This document shows positions 1 to 7,464 of a stretch of 32,506 bases of DNA, piece after piece. The number at the start of each line of letters is the position of its first letter. Position 1 is the first letter of the stretch. The stretch comes from CAUUCX01 sp041844835 (GTDB lineage: Bacteria > Bacillota > Clostridia > Peptostreptococcales > Anaerovoracaceae). The stretch lies in assembly GCA_041844835.1 (NCBI GenBank), contig JBGZBU010000038.1, forward strand, positions 1 to 32,506, in the 5' to 3' direction. A model generated the notes under the pieces. That model saw only the letters and a list, made by a program, of their open reading frames with translations, searched no databases and was not told where the DNA came from. The translations under genes were made by a program, and so were the position numbers.

Positions 1-156
1 CATTGTGCCGTCTGCCCAATGCGTCCCCTTGCTCCCGGAGACGGCGTTGTCCGCATAAACCCCTTCTGTGCCTATTCCCGCAACACCGCTGCCGAGTATC
101 ATAGAAACTGACAGCAGCAATGCTATAGACTTCTTTAATAATAATTTTTTCCCCAT
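1..156 (-). CDS. N-terminal fragment of secreted SLH-domain surface protein (runs off window)
   Basis: Reading leftwards from the ATG at 156, 52 codons are open to the window edge, so this is a 5' partial gene. The product starts with a basic stretch (MGKKLLLKKS) and a hydrophobic core (IALLLSVSMILGSGVAG), a typical Sec signal peptide. Mature sequence follows, ending in GTHWADGTM, which resembles the start of an S-layer homology (SLH) repeat (GHWA motif). SLH domains anchor proteins non-covalently to cell-wall polysaccharide. A GGAGGT ribosome binding site lies at 169–174, 12 bases upstream, which is slightly long spacing. The reading frame, signal peptide and site are seen directly. The SLH assignment rests on about nine residues and is an inference. 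The enzymatic or structural cargo lies outside the window. Confidence 0.7.
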   Translation of the reverse strand, partial: MGKKLLLKKSIALLLSVSMILGSGVAGIGTEGVYADNAVSGSKGTHWADGTM

Positions 157-475
157 TACTTTTATCTTACCTCCATAAATAAAACAACAATTAATTGAAC
201 TCCACATATTGTATAACAAAGTAAGAGATAAACTAAAAAGATACAATATTGATAAAGATGGATCCAATTCAAAAAATCAAATCTGGTAGCGTTAGCTAAC
301 CACTATGAATAATATCCTATTCTTAAATATGATGTCAAGAAAAAATAGCTTCATCTGACTGCTGTTTATTGTGGAGCCATAAACAAGTCGAATTCAGCAT
401 TTTGCCCTATAAGACTATAATCTGAATTCATCCCCTGCATAGTAGAACCCAGTGTCCAACGCGAGTTTCATCATA
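157..475. other. Intergenic region without a recognisable gene
   Basis: AT-rich stretch between the SLH-protein start and the terminator of ispH–rpsA. It must carry the promoter of the SLH gene, since that gene is followed on its 5' side by a terminator, but I see no convincing −35/−10 pair. Short open frames here lack ribosome binding sites. Nothing else is recognised. Confidence 0.5.
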
Positions 476-511
476 AAAAAACGATATGATTTTGAGATCA
501 TATCGTTTTTT
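476..511. terminator. Bidirectional intrinsic terminator after ispH–rpsA
   Basis: Perfect inverted repeat of 15 bp (476–490 with 497–511) around a 6-base loop. The stem is A-rich at one end and T-rich at the other, so it gives a hairpin plus U-run in either direction. It lies about 35 bases past the stop codon of the IspH–S1 fusion gene. Confidence 0.85.
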
Positions 512-544
512 CGCTATATTATATATGTCCAGATGAACAATCCC

Positions 545-2692
545 TTATTCTTCTGCGCCCTCCGCAGCATCTGCGACATCTGGAGTATCCGGAACGTCTG
601 CAACATCCGCGGTATCTGCAGTATCTGTGTCCACGGCATCAGGCACATCCAGAGCATCAGTCGGCTCGGCAACAACCGGCGCTGCATTATCAACAGGAGC
701 ATCCTCATCGGAATCCGCCATAAGCTCCGGTTCAATTGTCTCCTTAATGCTCAGACTTATCCTTCTTCTCTCCTTGTCAATATCAAGTATTTTTGTCTGA
801 ACCACCTGACCGAGTGCTACCTCTTCAGAGACATCACCGATTCTCTTATGCGCCACTTCGGAAATATGCACGAGACCGTCAAGACCCGGCTCGAGCTCAA
901 CAAAAGCGCCATAGTCTTTGATCTGCACAATTTTCCCCTCAACCAGCTGTCCTACGGAGTAAGTCTCATCTATTACGGACCACGGCTCAGGTTTTGTCTG
1001 TTTCAATCCGAGCGAAATCTTTCCTTTCTCTCTATTCGTTGAAAGAACCTTAACCATGATTTTATCACCCTTGGAAAGAACCTCCTGCGGATGCTTCAAT
1101 TTACCCCATGAAATTTCCGATATGTGAAGCAAACCGTCAATATCGCCAACATCAACAAATGCACCGTAATCTTCAAATCTCATTACAGTTCCCTCTATGA
1201 TATCGCCTTCATTAATTCTATCCCATGCTTCATCCAGTTTCTTCTGGCGTTCCTCATTGAGAATGATCTTATGTGAAAATGTAGCCTTTCCTTTTGCTTT
1301 TTCAACCTTAGTTACGCGAACCGGAAGAACCTGTCCCATAAATTCACTTGCATCTTCAACAAATTTATCGGACAGCTGCGATAACGGAATAAAACCGGTA
1401 ACCTCTTTATATGAAGCAAGCACTCCTCCATTAACTGCCTTGAAAATCTTGACATCAATTACGGTTTTGTTATCCAGAGCGTCAGTTATTTCTCCCCAAT
1501 GCTCGTTCACCTCTACCTTTTTCTTAGAAAGCAGAATGTTCCCATCACCATCATCATGCGATAACACCTTTGCTTGAATCTCGTCGCCTTCCTTGAATAA
1601 ATCTGTAATCTTTTGATCGGCTTCCAGCGTCAATTCGTGAGCAGGTATTATGCCGTCCTTCTTGCACCCGAGATTGACAATCATTTCCTTGTCCGTTACC
1701 TGTAAAACGGTGCCTGTAATAATCTCACCGTTCCTAGGCAAACGCAGGGATTTTTCAATCTCTTCCATATGGGTATCCATAAAATTAGCTTCTTTTTTTT
1801 CAGTGATGTTTTCGTTCATCTTAGAAATAACCTCCTTAATTATCGGTTCCGGTGTCGATGCACCGGCCGTGATACCAATTTTATTATAAATGGAGTAATC
1901 TTGCAATGGTATGTCGGCTTTATTTTCAAGAAAAAGCGACTTTTTGGCATATTTTTTTGAAATCTGTAATAGTTTCAAAGTATTGGAGCTGGATTTGTCG
2001 CCAATTACTAAAAAAAGATCGCATTCTTTGGCAAGCTCTGCACAAGCGTCCTGCCTTTTCTTTGTGGCGTCGCATATTGTATTATGAATTTCAAGATCAG
2101 GCAAACGCTCCCCGATCAAAAGCGATACTTTTTGAAATGACTCCTCATTGCTCGTTGTCTGCGCGACCAGAACAAAACCGCTCGCTTTGTCCAAAGCAAG
2201 ATCTCCGCAAAAAAAATTCCCTCTATCGATGTCCGCCATGAGGGTATCAACCTCGTCGGGATTATTAATAATCAGGGCATTTCCGCCATACCATCCGTTG
2301 ATTCCTATAACTTCGGGGTGCTCCTTATTGCCGAAAATTATCAAAACTTTTCTCTCTTCCTTTGCCCGCTCTGCTATTTCATGAATTTTTTCGACAAAAA
2401 CACATGTCATATCAATAATTTTTAAACCATTTGCCCGAGCCTCTGCATATCCCTCCGGCGGCATACCGTGTGATCTTATGAGAAGGGTCGCGCCTTTTTC
2501 GGCATCTGCGGGAGATTCAATTACAATCAGTCCTCTTTCTGCGAGGTCGTCCGTAACTGTTTTATTGTGAATCAATTCGCCGCAGATATATACCGCACCG
2601 TCTCCGCTATCCAACACCTCATATGCTGTTTTAACCGCTTTTGCCACACCGAAACAAAACCCGCTGTGACGCGCTCGTATGATCTCAGTCAT
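545..2692 (-). CDS. ispH: HMBPP reductase IspH fused to ribosomal protein S1
   Basis: A 715-residue fusion. Residues 1–290 are IspH (LytB), the [4Fe-4S] enzyme that reduces HMBPP to IPP/DMAPP in the MEP isoprenoid pathway. The three cluster cysteines are C13 (GFCFGV), C97 (MTCVF) and C207 (NTICDAT), and the substrate histidines are H42, H75 and H125. Residues 320–650 hold four S1 RNA-binding repeats, near 321–390, 404–476, 494–564 and 579–650. The last two are most canonical (DYGAFVDVGDIDGLLHISEI and DYGAFVELEPGLDGLVHISE). Residues 657–715 form an acidic Ala/Asp/Val/Pro/Thr low-complexity tail. The start at 2692 follows a GAGGAGGGGG-type site. The gene lies 13 bases after the rarA stop, so the two are probably co-transcribed. 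The fusion is known from Clostridia. Whether the protein is cleaved or works as one chain cannot be told from sequence. Confidence 0.96.
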   Translation of the reverse strand: MTEIIRARHSGFCFGVAKAVKTAYEVLDSGDGAVYICGELIHNKTVTDDLAERGLIVIESPADAEKGATLLIRSHGMPPEGYAEARANGLKIIDMTCVFVEKIHEIAERAKEERKVLIIFGNKEHPEVIGINGWYGGNALIINNPDEVDTLMADIDRGNFFCGDLALDKASGFVLVAQTTSNEESFQKVSLLIGERLPDLEIHNTICDATKKRQDACAELAKECDLFLVIGDKSSSNTLKLLQISKKYAKKSLFLENKADIPLQDYSIYNKIGITAGASTPEPIIKEVISKMNENITEKKEANFMDTHMEEIEKSLRLPRNGEIITGTVLQVTDKEMIVNLGCKKDGIIPAHELTLEADQKITDLFKEGDEIQAKVLSHDDGDGNILLSKKKVEVNEHWGEITDALDNKTVIDVKIFKAVNGGVLASYKEVTGFIPLSQLSDKFVEDASEFMGQVLPVRVTKVEKAKGKATFSHKIILNEERQKKLDEAWDRINEGDIIEGTVMRFEDYGAFVDVGDIDGLLHISEISWGKLKHPQEVLSKGDKIMVKVLSTNREKGKISLGLKQTKPEPWSVIDETYSVGQLVEGKIVQIKDYGAFVELEPGLDGLVHISEVAHKRIGDVSEEVALGQVVQTKILDIDKERRRISLSIKETIEPELMADSDEDAPVDNAAPVVAEPTDALDVPDAVDTDTADTADVADVPDTPDVADAAEGAEE

Positions 2693-2705
2693 TCCCCCTC
2701 CTCGC

Positions 2706-4052
2706 TCAGTCCTCAGTATTTAACGATTTTTCCGACGCCTTCTCAGCTTTAGTATCTGCCGCCTCATCATTTTTTGCATAGCTCTTGGCGTTTAAACTTG
2801 AAAGATATGATGCAAATTTACTTTCCTGTCCGTTACTGCTCGGAAAATAATATTTCTTGTTTTGATCATGCAAAACATCAGGGAGATATTGCTGCTTGAC
2901 ATATCCTCCGAAATCGTGAGGATTATAATAGTTTTTCCCGCGATTCAGCTCGGCGGCGCCTTTATAATGTGAATCTTTAAGATGCTGCGGAACTTCCATA
3001 TTTTTGCCCGAATTTATATCACTTATGGCCCTGTTTAATGCGGCATATGCCGAATTTGATTTTGGACACGATGCAAGGAATATAGCGGCATGTGCAAGTG
3101 GAATCATGGCTTCAGGATATCCGCACATGAGTGCCGCATCAACGCAGGAATTCACAATGCTTATTGCGTTGGGATATGCCATTGAGATATCTTCGGCAGC
3201 CATGACCAACAGTCTCCTGCCTATGACCCTTATATCCGTGCCTCCGACCATGAGGCTCGCCAAATAGAAAATCGCGGCGTCCGGATCACTCCCCCTAATC
3301 GACTTTTGAAGAGCCGATACCAAATTATAATAATCCTCATCTCGATTAAAGAAATATGGATTTTTTTGAAATGCCGCCGCTACATCTTCTATTAAAATTT
3401 CCTTATCCGGTGGAAAATTATCCGCTACAAACTGCAAATTATCCAGTGCGATTCTGGCATCCCCGTTTGAAATTGAAGCAATATACTCAATGATTTCATC
3501 GCTGATTATGATGCCCCTTCTGCCAAGTCCTTTCTCCTCATCACCCAAAGCTCGATGAAGCAATTTTGTGAGATCGTCGCAGGAGAGTCTCTTGAACTCA
3601 TAGACATTGCCGATTCTGCTGATTATAGCGTTATTGATTGAAAAAAAAGGATTCTCCGTAGTGCTGCATATCAGATTTATAGTCCCCTCTTCAAGAGCCT
3701 TGAGGAGAACATCCTGCTGCAATTTGTTCCAGCGATGAAATTCGTCAATAAAGACATAAGTTCTGTCAGGTTTTACGGAAAATATACTTTCCTCATCATC
3801 AAGGACAAGCTTTTTTAGTTCTTTTATCCCCTCGGCTGAGGCATTTAATTCAACAAATTTTGCATTGACTTCATTCGCTATGATTCGCGCCAAAGTCGTC
3901 TTGCCCGTTCCCGGAGGTCCGAAAAAAATCGCAGACTTAAAACTTCCGCTTTTTATAGAATTATAGACCGGAGAGCTTTCACTCAGGAAATGCTCCTGTC
4001 CTACGAAATCCTTTAATAATCCGGGACGCATTCTGGTCGATAAAGGGATCAT
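2706..4052 (-). CDS. rarA: Replication-associated recombination ATPase RarA (MgsA)
   Basis: AAA+ ATPase of the RarA/MgsA/WRNIP1 family, a clamp-loader-like protein acting at stalled replication forks. From the chosen ATG the protein has 448 residues and starts MIPLSTRMRP, the usual family N-terminus. It has Walker A GPPGTGKT at 45–52, Walker B FIDEFHR at 101–107, a sensor region ICSTTENPFFSIN and an arginine-finger region ISRIGNVYEF, then the C-terminal tetramerisation domain. The last ~30 residues are a charged extension. The longer frame from 4085 is rejected because GGAGGAAAG sits just before 4052. The gene has its own promoter (4134–4162) and precedes ispH by 13 bases. Confidence 0.95.
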   Translation of the reverse strand: MIPLSTRMRPGLLKDFVGQEHFLSESSPVYNSIKSGSFKSAIFFGPPGTGKTTLARIIANEVNAKFVELNASAEGIKELKKLVLDDEESIFSVKPDRTYVFIDEFHRWNKLQQDVLLKALEEGTINLICSTTENPFFSINNAIISRIGNVYEFKRLSCDDLTKLLHRALGDEEKGLGRRGIIISDEIIEYIASISNGDARIALDNLQFVADNFPPDKEILIEDVAAAFQKNPYFFNRDEDYYNLVSALQKSIRGSDPDAAIFYLASLMVGGTDIRVIGRRLLVMAAEDISMAYPNAISIVNSCVDAALMCGYPEAMIPLAHAAIFLASCPKSNSAYAALNRAISDINSGKNMEVPQHLKDSHYKGAAELNRGKNYYNPHDFGGYVKQQYLPDVLHDQNKKYYFPSSNGQESKFASYLSSLNAKSYAKNDEAADTKAEKASEKSLNTED

Positions 4053-4067
4053 CTTTCCTCCGCAAAA

Positions 4068-4098
4068 AATCCAATCAAAATCCAATCAAAACCCAATC
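4068..4098. repeat. Three tandem 11-bp repeats in the rarA leader
   Basis: Two exact copies of the 11-mer AATCCAATCAA (4068–4078, 4079–4089) are followed by a degenerate copy (4090–4098). They lie between the rarA promoter and ribosome binding site, inside the 5' untranslated leader. No function is apparent. Confidence 0.7.
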
Positions 4099-4133
4099 GA
4101 TGCTTACACATCATTTCAGCTATTACGGACTTG

Positions 4134-4162
4134 ATTATAACACATCCCGATACCGTCCTCAA
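4134..4162 (-). promoter_or_regulatory. Promoter for rarA–ispH with an internal direct repeat
   Basis: On the minus strand TTGAGG (4162–4157), a 17-bp spacer, then TATAAT (4139–4134) preceded by TGT, an extended −10. The predicted start is near 4127, giving a leader of about 75 bases. The 9-mer ACGGTATCG lies in the spacer (4148–4156) and again upstream (4176–4184), which could be operator half-sites. Confidence 0.7.
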
Positions 4163-4190
4163 TTTTCATTTGTATCGATACCGTTTAATC

Positions 4191-4745
4191 CTAATAAGCA
4201 ACAGCATCATTACCCGCGGCACCATGCAAGATTCTCTTGCACTCACACGCTTTATTGGCTATCCCGTTTATCGGCGGATTTTCCTTATATATGTAATCCG
4301 ATATGCTCTGCAGGAGATTGAATGCATCTATGGCTCTATATCTCATAACTATTTCGCGGATAAAATCAGCATAAGAATATCCCGGATTTTCCTCCGCTCT
4401 CGCCGGCATGAACGCTATCCTCACCCCGATTCTGTCATCCACCTGCCTGATATAAATCGTCTCCGGATTAATTGCAACATCTTCAGGCATAATAAGTGAT
4501 GTTATTCCTTTGAGCAATGCCAACCCCAGTGCTTCTATCAAGCTCAAAACATCCTTGAGGTCATCACTGTGCCACATTGAGAATGGAATATAGCCCGCAG
4601 CGTTGTAGCCCGCTATTATGCTGTTTTCTTTTACAATAAAATTCATGGGCAAAAATGCCGAACATGAATTATCTGAAAGAATCATTCTCTCATAACGCTT
4701 AATATCCCGTTTATCATATTCAATCAAAAAACTGTTTCCGAACAT
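4191..4745 (-). CDS. DUF6382-like protein at the end of the Tad operon
   Basis: A 184-residue protein without signal peptide or membrane segment. It has the look of the DUF6382 proteins often found beside Tad genes in Clostridia, where this domain usually precedes a C-terminal FHA domain. Recognisable features are the opening SFLIEYDKRDIKRYERMIL, the central DVLSLIEALGLALLKGI helix and a late YADFIREIVMRYRAIDAFNLL helix. Here the frame stops about 180 residues in and no FHA domain follows. It starts 45 bases after the zinc-repeat TadE gene, behind a GGAGGGG site, so it is likely the last gene of the pilus operon. Family assignment is from memory and tentative. A phosphopeptide-signalling role would only be inferred for FHA-bearing relatives. 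Confidence 0.6.
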   Translation of the reverse strand: MFGNSFLIEYDKRDIKRYERMILSDNSCSAFLPMNFIVKENSIIAGYNAAGYIPFSMWHSDDLKDVLSLIEALGLALLKGITSLIMPEDVAINPETIYIRQVDDRIGVRIAFMPARAEENPGYSYADFIREIVMRYRAIDAFNLLQSISDYIYKENPPINGIANKACECKRILHGAAGNDAVAY

Positions 4746-4790
4746 ATTTCCCCTCCAAACAATTAAATTAAAATCCGAATGATCCGCTTT

Positions 4791-5570
4791 TCATACCATA
4801 CATTTGCTGCACGGCGTGTACCTCCCGTCTGCTGCAGCCTCTGCAAGCGGAATCGATATAACGTATTTTGTTACTGTGCTGCATTCCTCTTTGTGATATT
4901 TGCCGGAATTAAATATCATTATTCTATCCCCCAAAGCAAGCTCTCCGGAAGCACAAATTTTACATGCACATCCCTTTGATTTTATTACGGATGTAAGTAT
5001 TTTTTCTTTCGGATACACCTTTATATATCGACAATGCGCCTTGTGATATCGACTTCCGTGCTCGGGGAAAACCCAAACAATCTCATCCCCCGAATCATAA
5101 TCTGAAGGACGATATATTCTTCCGCTGAATCCTCTTGCTACAACAGTTTTTTCCCTGATCAACTCATCAGTCATATCAATCGGAAGCTTGAGATCGATTT
5201 TATATCTCAATGATATCTCATATAAATCTTCAAGTTCATATGCAAGATCGGCATATGAAAACTTCATCGCGCTTATTTCTGCTCCCGTGATCTCGTCCGC
5301 ACTGCTTTTTACCTCCGATACGATATCAGAAATTGAAGATGCAAATATCACTTTGTTTTTCGGATATGATATTATCCTGCGTGTCTCGTCACACATTTTA
5401 AATCCTATAAATTCATCTATCGCATATACCCGCACACAGTATGCCATAATTATTACAGCTATGATAAACAAGGGCAAAATTACGGTTGCCTCTATCAGCA
5501 GGCTGCCCTTTTTGGAATTGCTCAGGTCGCGGACAAATATTTTTCCGACTTTTTCAATATACATGTTCAT
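4791..5570 (-). CDS. TadE-like pseudopilin with two C-terminal zinc-binding-like repeats
   Basis: A 259-residue protein. Residues 21–48 give a TadE-type N-terminus (KKGSLLIEATVILPLF followed by a hydrophobic helix), the type-IVb prepilin-like signal anchor. Residues ~50–160 are an extracytoplasmic region. The C-terminus carries two copies of a G-x-x-Y-H-x3-C … C-x2-C unit. The first has Y175/H176, C180, C203 and C206. The second has Y225/H226, C230, C254 and C257, ending PCSKC. This layout matches the small Ada-like metal-binding module found at the end of some secreted nucleases. Zinc binding is an inference. The start at 5570 overlaps the upstream gene by 17 bases with AGGA eight bases ahead, so translation is probably coupled. 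Confidence 0.8.
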   Translation of the reverse strand: MNMYIEKVGKIFVRDLSNSKKGSLLIEATVILPLFIIAVIIMAYCVRVYAIDEFIGFKMCDETRRIISYPKNKVIFASSISDIVSEVKSSADEITGAEISAMKFSYADLAYELEDLYEISLRYKIDLKLPIDMTDELIREKTVVARGFSGRIYRPSDYDSGDEIVWVFPEHGSRYHKAHCRYIKVYPKEKILTSVIKSKGCACKICASGELALGDRIMIFNSGKYHKEECSTVTKYVISIPLAEAAADGRYTPCSKCMV

Positions 5571-6816
5571 ATTTCAATTCCTGTTTCCCCATCTTGCATT
5601 CAAAATAAAATCCCGAGCTATATTTGCTCAATTTGAATTCAGGATAATAATTTTTTCTCATGTTGAGCTGCATGATATCCATAATCCTCATCAGCGTCAT
5701 ATCCTTATCCGCGGCGCACAAGAAAAAAAGCAAATGCCTATCATAATCAAAACCCATATCCTGCATGGGATAAAAAGTGTTTTCAGGCACGGCTGAAATC
5801 AAACTGCTCATGAACGGAACCGCCCAACTTGCAGTTGATTTGACCACAGGTACCCTTTTTCCGTCTAGAAGCAATTTCCAATCATTTGCAGATTCCGCAA
5901 GTGCCCACGCTGCAATTACGGCAGCGGCTCCACCGATATTGGCGCCCGGGGGAAGAGCCGCCGCAAAAGCGGTGACTTCTTCCATTTTTTCGGGACTTGA
6001 AACTATATGCAGCGCATTAAGAGCTTCCCTGTATATCAAAAATTTTCGCTTAAACGCTGCCAGATTTTCCTCATCGCTGTATTTCCCGAAGAGAATATAT
6101 TCAGCTTCATAGTTAAAAAATGATTCGGGATATATATCCTGATTGCTGTATCTGTTAAAGTAGTGCATAACATAATAATTCAACATAAGCTTTTCGCCAT
6201 TCTTTCTCAAAAAATCCGCACAATCGGTACAGGTGAAATCAGGAGGAGTGAAGTGTGAAGCGGCTGCACCCCTTGACGGCAATTCTTTTTTTTCCACATT
6301 GAAATCCAGCTCGCTTGACATTATATAAATACCGTTTTCTGATGAATCGCCTCTCGTTCCCGCGTCACCCCCCTTATTTTTCTCCCCGGAAGAATTCTCG
6401 GATTCTCTCAGTTCCCTCAATGCCCATTTAAGTGCATCGCCTTTCAGCTCGGATTTTACAAGCCTGACTATTTCTTTTTCCAGCACATCTTTTACAATCA
6501 AACCATATGCATCACTGTCAATATTCCCCACGGATACGGCATTGTCACTTTTATCAATATAATAACAAAGACGCTCATTTAAGGAAGATTTATCCCCATA
6601 TACCGCAAAGATGCCGTACTTCTCGTATAAAGGAATATCGTATTCCGCAAGACATGATCGTCCTGCTAAAACCAGCAGTGAATCCGTCTCTGCGAGTTTA
6701 CTCGTATGGTATGAAGCTCTCAGAATTATTATTGCAAGGAACATTATACCGAGCATAATCATTGACGTGAAAACTAATGCCGAACCTCTCCTAAATCTTC
6801 CGTTTTTGCTATACAT
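5554..6816 (-). CDS. DUF5702/TadG-like membrane-anchored Tad protein
   Basis: A 420-residue protein with a basic N-terminus (NGRFRRGSALVF) and a single hydrophobic segment at about 12–32, then a large extracytoplasmic domain. The stretch LAGRSCLAEYDIPLYEKYGIFAVYG near 45–70 matches what is usual in DUF5702 proteins of clostridial Tad clusters, the apparent counterpart of TadG minor pilin-like proteins. A Ser/Gly/Asn/Glu-rich linker lies near residues 135–165. The gene overlaps the upstream TadE-like gene by 43 bases and the downstream one by 17, a tight operon. Membrane topology and context are well supported. The exact family name is from recall. Confidence 0.75.
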   Translation of the reverse strand: MYSKNGRFRRGSALVFTSMIMLGIMFLAIIILRASYHTSKLAETDSLLVLAGRSCLAEYDIPLYEKYGIFAVYGDKSSLNERLCYYIDKSDNAVSVGNIDSDAYGLIVKDVLEKEIVRLVKSELKGDALKWALRELRESENSSGEKNKGGDAGTRGDSSENGIYIMSSELDFNVEKKELPSRGAAASHFTPPDFTCTDCADFLRKNGEKLMLNYYVMHYFNRYSNQDIYPESFFNYEAEYILFGKYSDEENLAAFKRKFLIYREALNALHIVSSPEKMEEVTAFAAALPPGANIGGAAAVIAAWALAESANDWKLLLDGKRVPVVKSTASWAVPFMSSLISAVPENTFYPMQDMGFDYDRHLLFFLCAADKDMTLMRIMDIMQLNMRKNYYPEFKLSKYSSGFYFECKMGKQELKYEHVY

Positions 6817-7223
6817 CTAATTATTTCCACCTCATTTAGCAGATTTGCATCCGCATCATTATGAATATCAAAGGTCCTGTTGAAATGTGCAAGTCTCCTG
6901 ACAAACGCGCTTCTGTGCGCATATAGCTTGGTAGATAAAAACCCCTTATCATCAATAATCGTCATATTACAAAACTCCTTATCCGCAATACCGTCTCCCG
7001 GCATAATCTCATCCGCATTCAGCAATGAAAAAGTCTTCGCTTGCGCCCCTGACGCCTGTAATAAATCAATATGCATTTTTGCATTTGATACGAGCAGTGT
7101 GTACGTCCATATCAAAACAAGAATCAAACCGATGCTTACAAAAACTATAAGGGGATAAACTATACTCGCATCAATTATTGCCGACCCTCTCTTTTCCCTG
7201 AAAAATCGATTACTTATTTTCAT
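6774..7223 (-). CDS. TadE-like minor pseudopilin
   Basis: A 149-residue protein with a TadE-type N-terminus, EKRGSAIIDASIVYPLIV, running into a hydrophobic helix to about residue 40, followed by a ~105-residue extracytoplasmic part. The glycine before SAIID would be the prepilin-peptidase cleavage site by analogy with TadE/TadF pseudopilins. AGGATG lies just before the ATG at 7223. It starts one base after the flp-type gene stops and overlaps the next gene by 43 bases. The role is inferred to be a minor component or assembly factor of the Flp pilus. Confidence 0.8.
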   Translation of the reverse strand: MKISNRFFREKRGSAIIDASIVYPLIVFVSIGLILVLIWTYTLLVSNAKMHIDLLQASGAQAKTFSLLNADEIMPGDGIADKEFCNMTIIDDKGFLSTKLYAHRSAFVRRLAHFNRTFDIHNDADANLLNEVEIIRCIAKTEDLGEVRH

Positions 7224-7224
7224 A

Positions 7225-7443
7225 TCATCCTACAAAATTGCTGTCCATTAAACTGCTGAAAGTTTTTCTGACAAATTCGGTTATTTGGGTTTTGAATATC
7301 AGGCCGGCAGCGACGGCAATTCCAACCATTATGGCAACCTGAACGAGCTCCATGCCCCGCCTGCTCCGGATTTTATGCTTCCCTTCTTCAAGGCGGCAGA
7401 CTATTCGTCCTCCTATACATTTTTCTTCAAACTTTTTAAACAT
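7225..7443 (-). CDS. Flp-type (type IVb) pilin subunit
   Basis: A 72-residue protein with a long basic leader (residues 1–30) ending RSRRG, then MELVQVAIMVGIAVAAGLIF, a hydrophobic helix with Glu at +2 after the presumed G30/M31 cleavage site. This is the Flp1-like pilin form common in Clostridia, and it would be the major pilus subunit after processing by a prepilin peptidase. It has the strongest ribosome binding site in the operon (AAAGGAGGGAGAG before the ATG), as expected for a subunit needed in excess. It sits between tadC and the TadE-like gene. The processing enzyme is not encoded in this window. Confidence 0.85.
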   Translation of the reverse strand: MFKKFEEKCIGGRIVCRLEEGKHKIRSRRGMELVQVAIMVGIAVAAGLIFKTQITEFVRKTFSSLMDSNFVG

Positions 7444-7464
7444 CTCTCTCCCTCCTTTTACATT

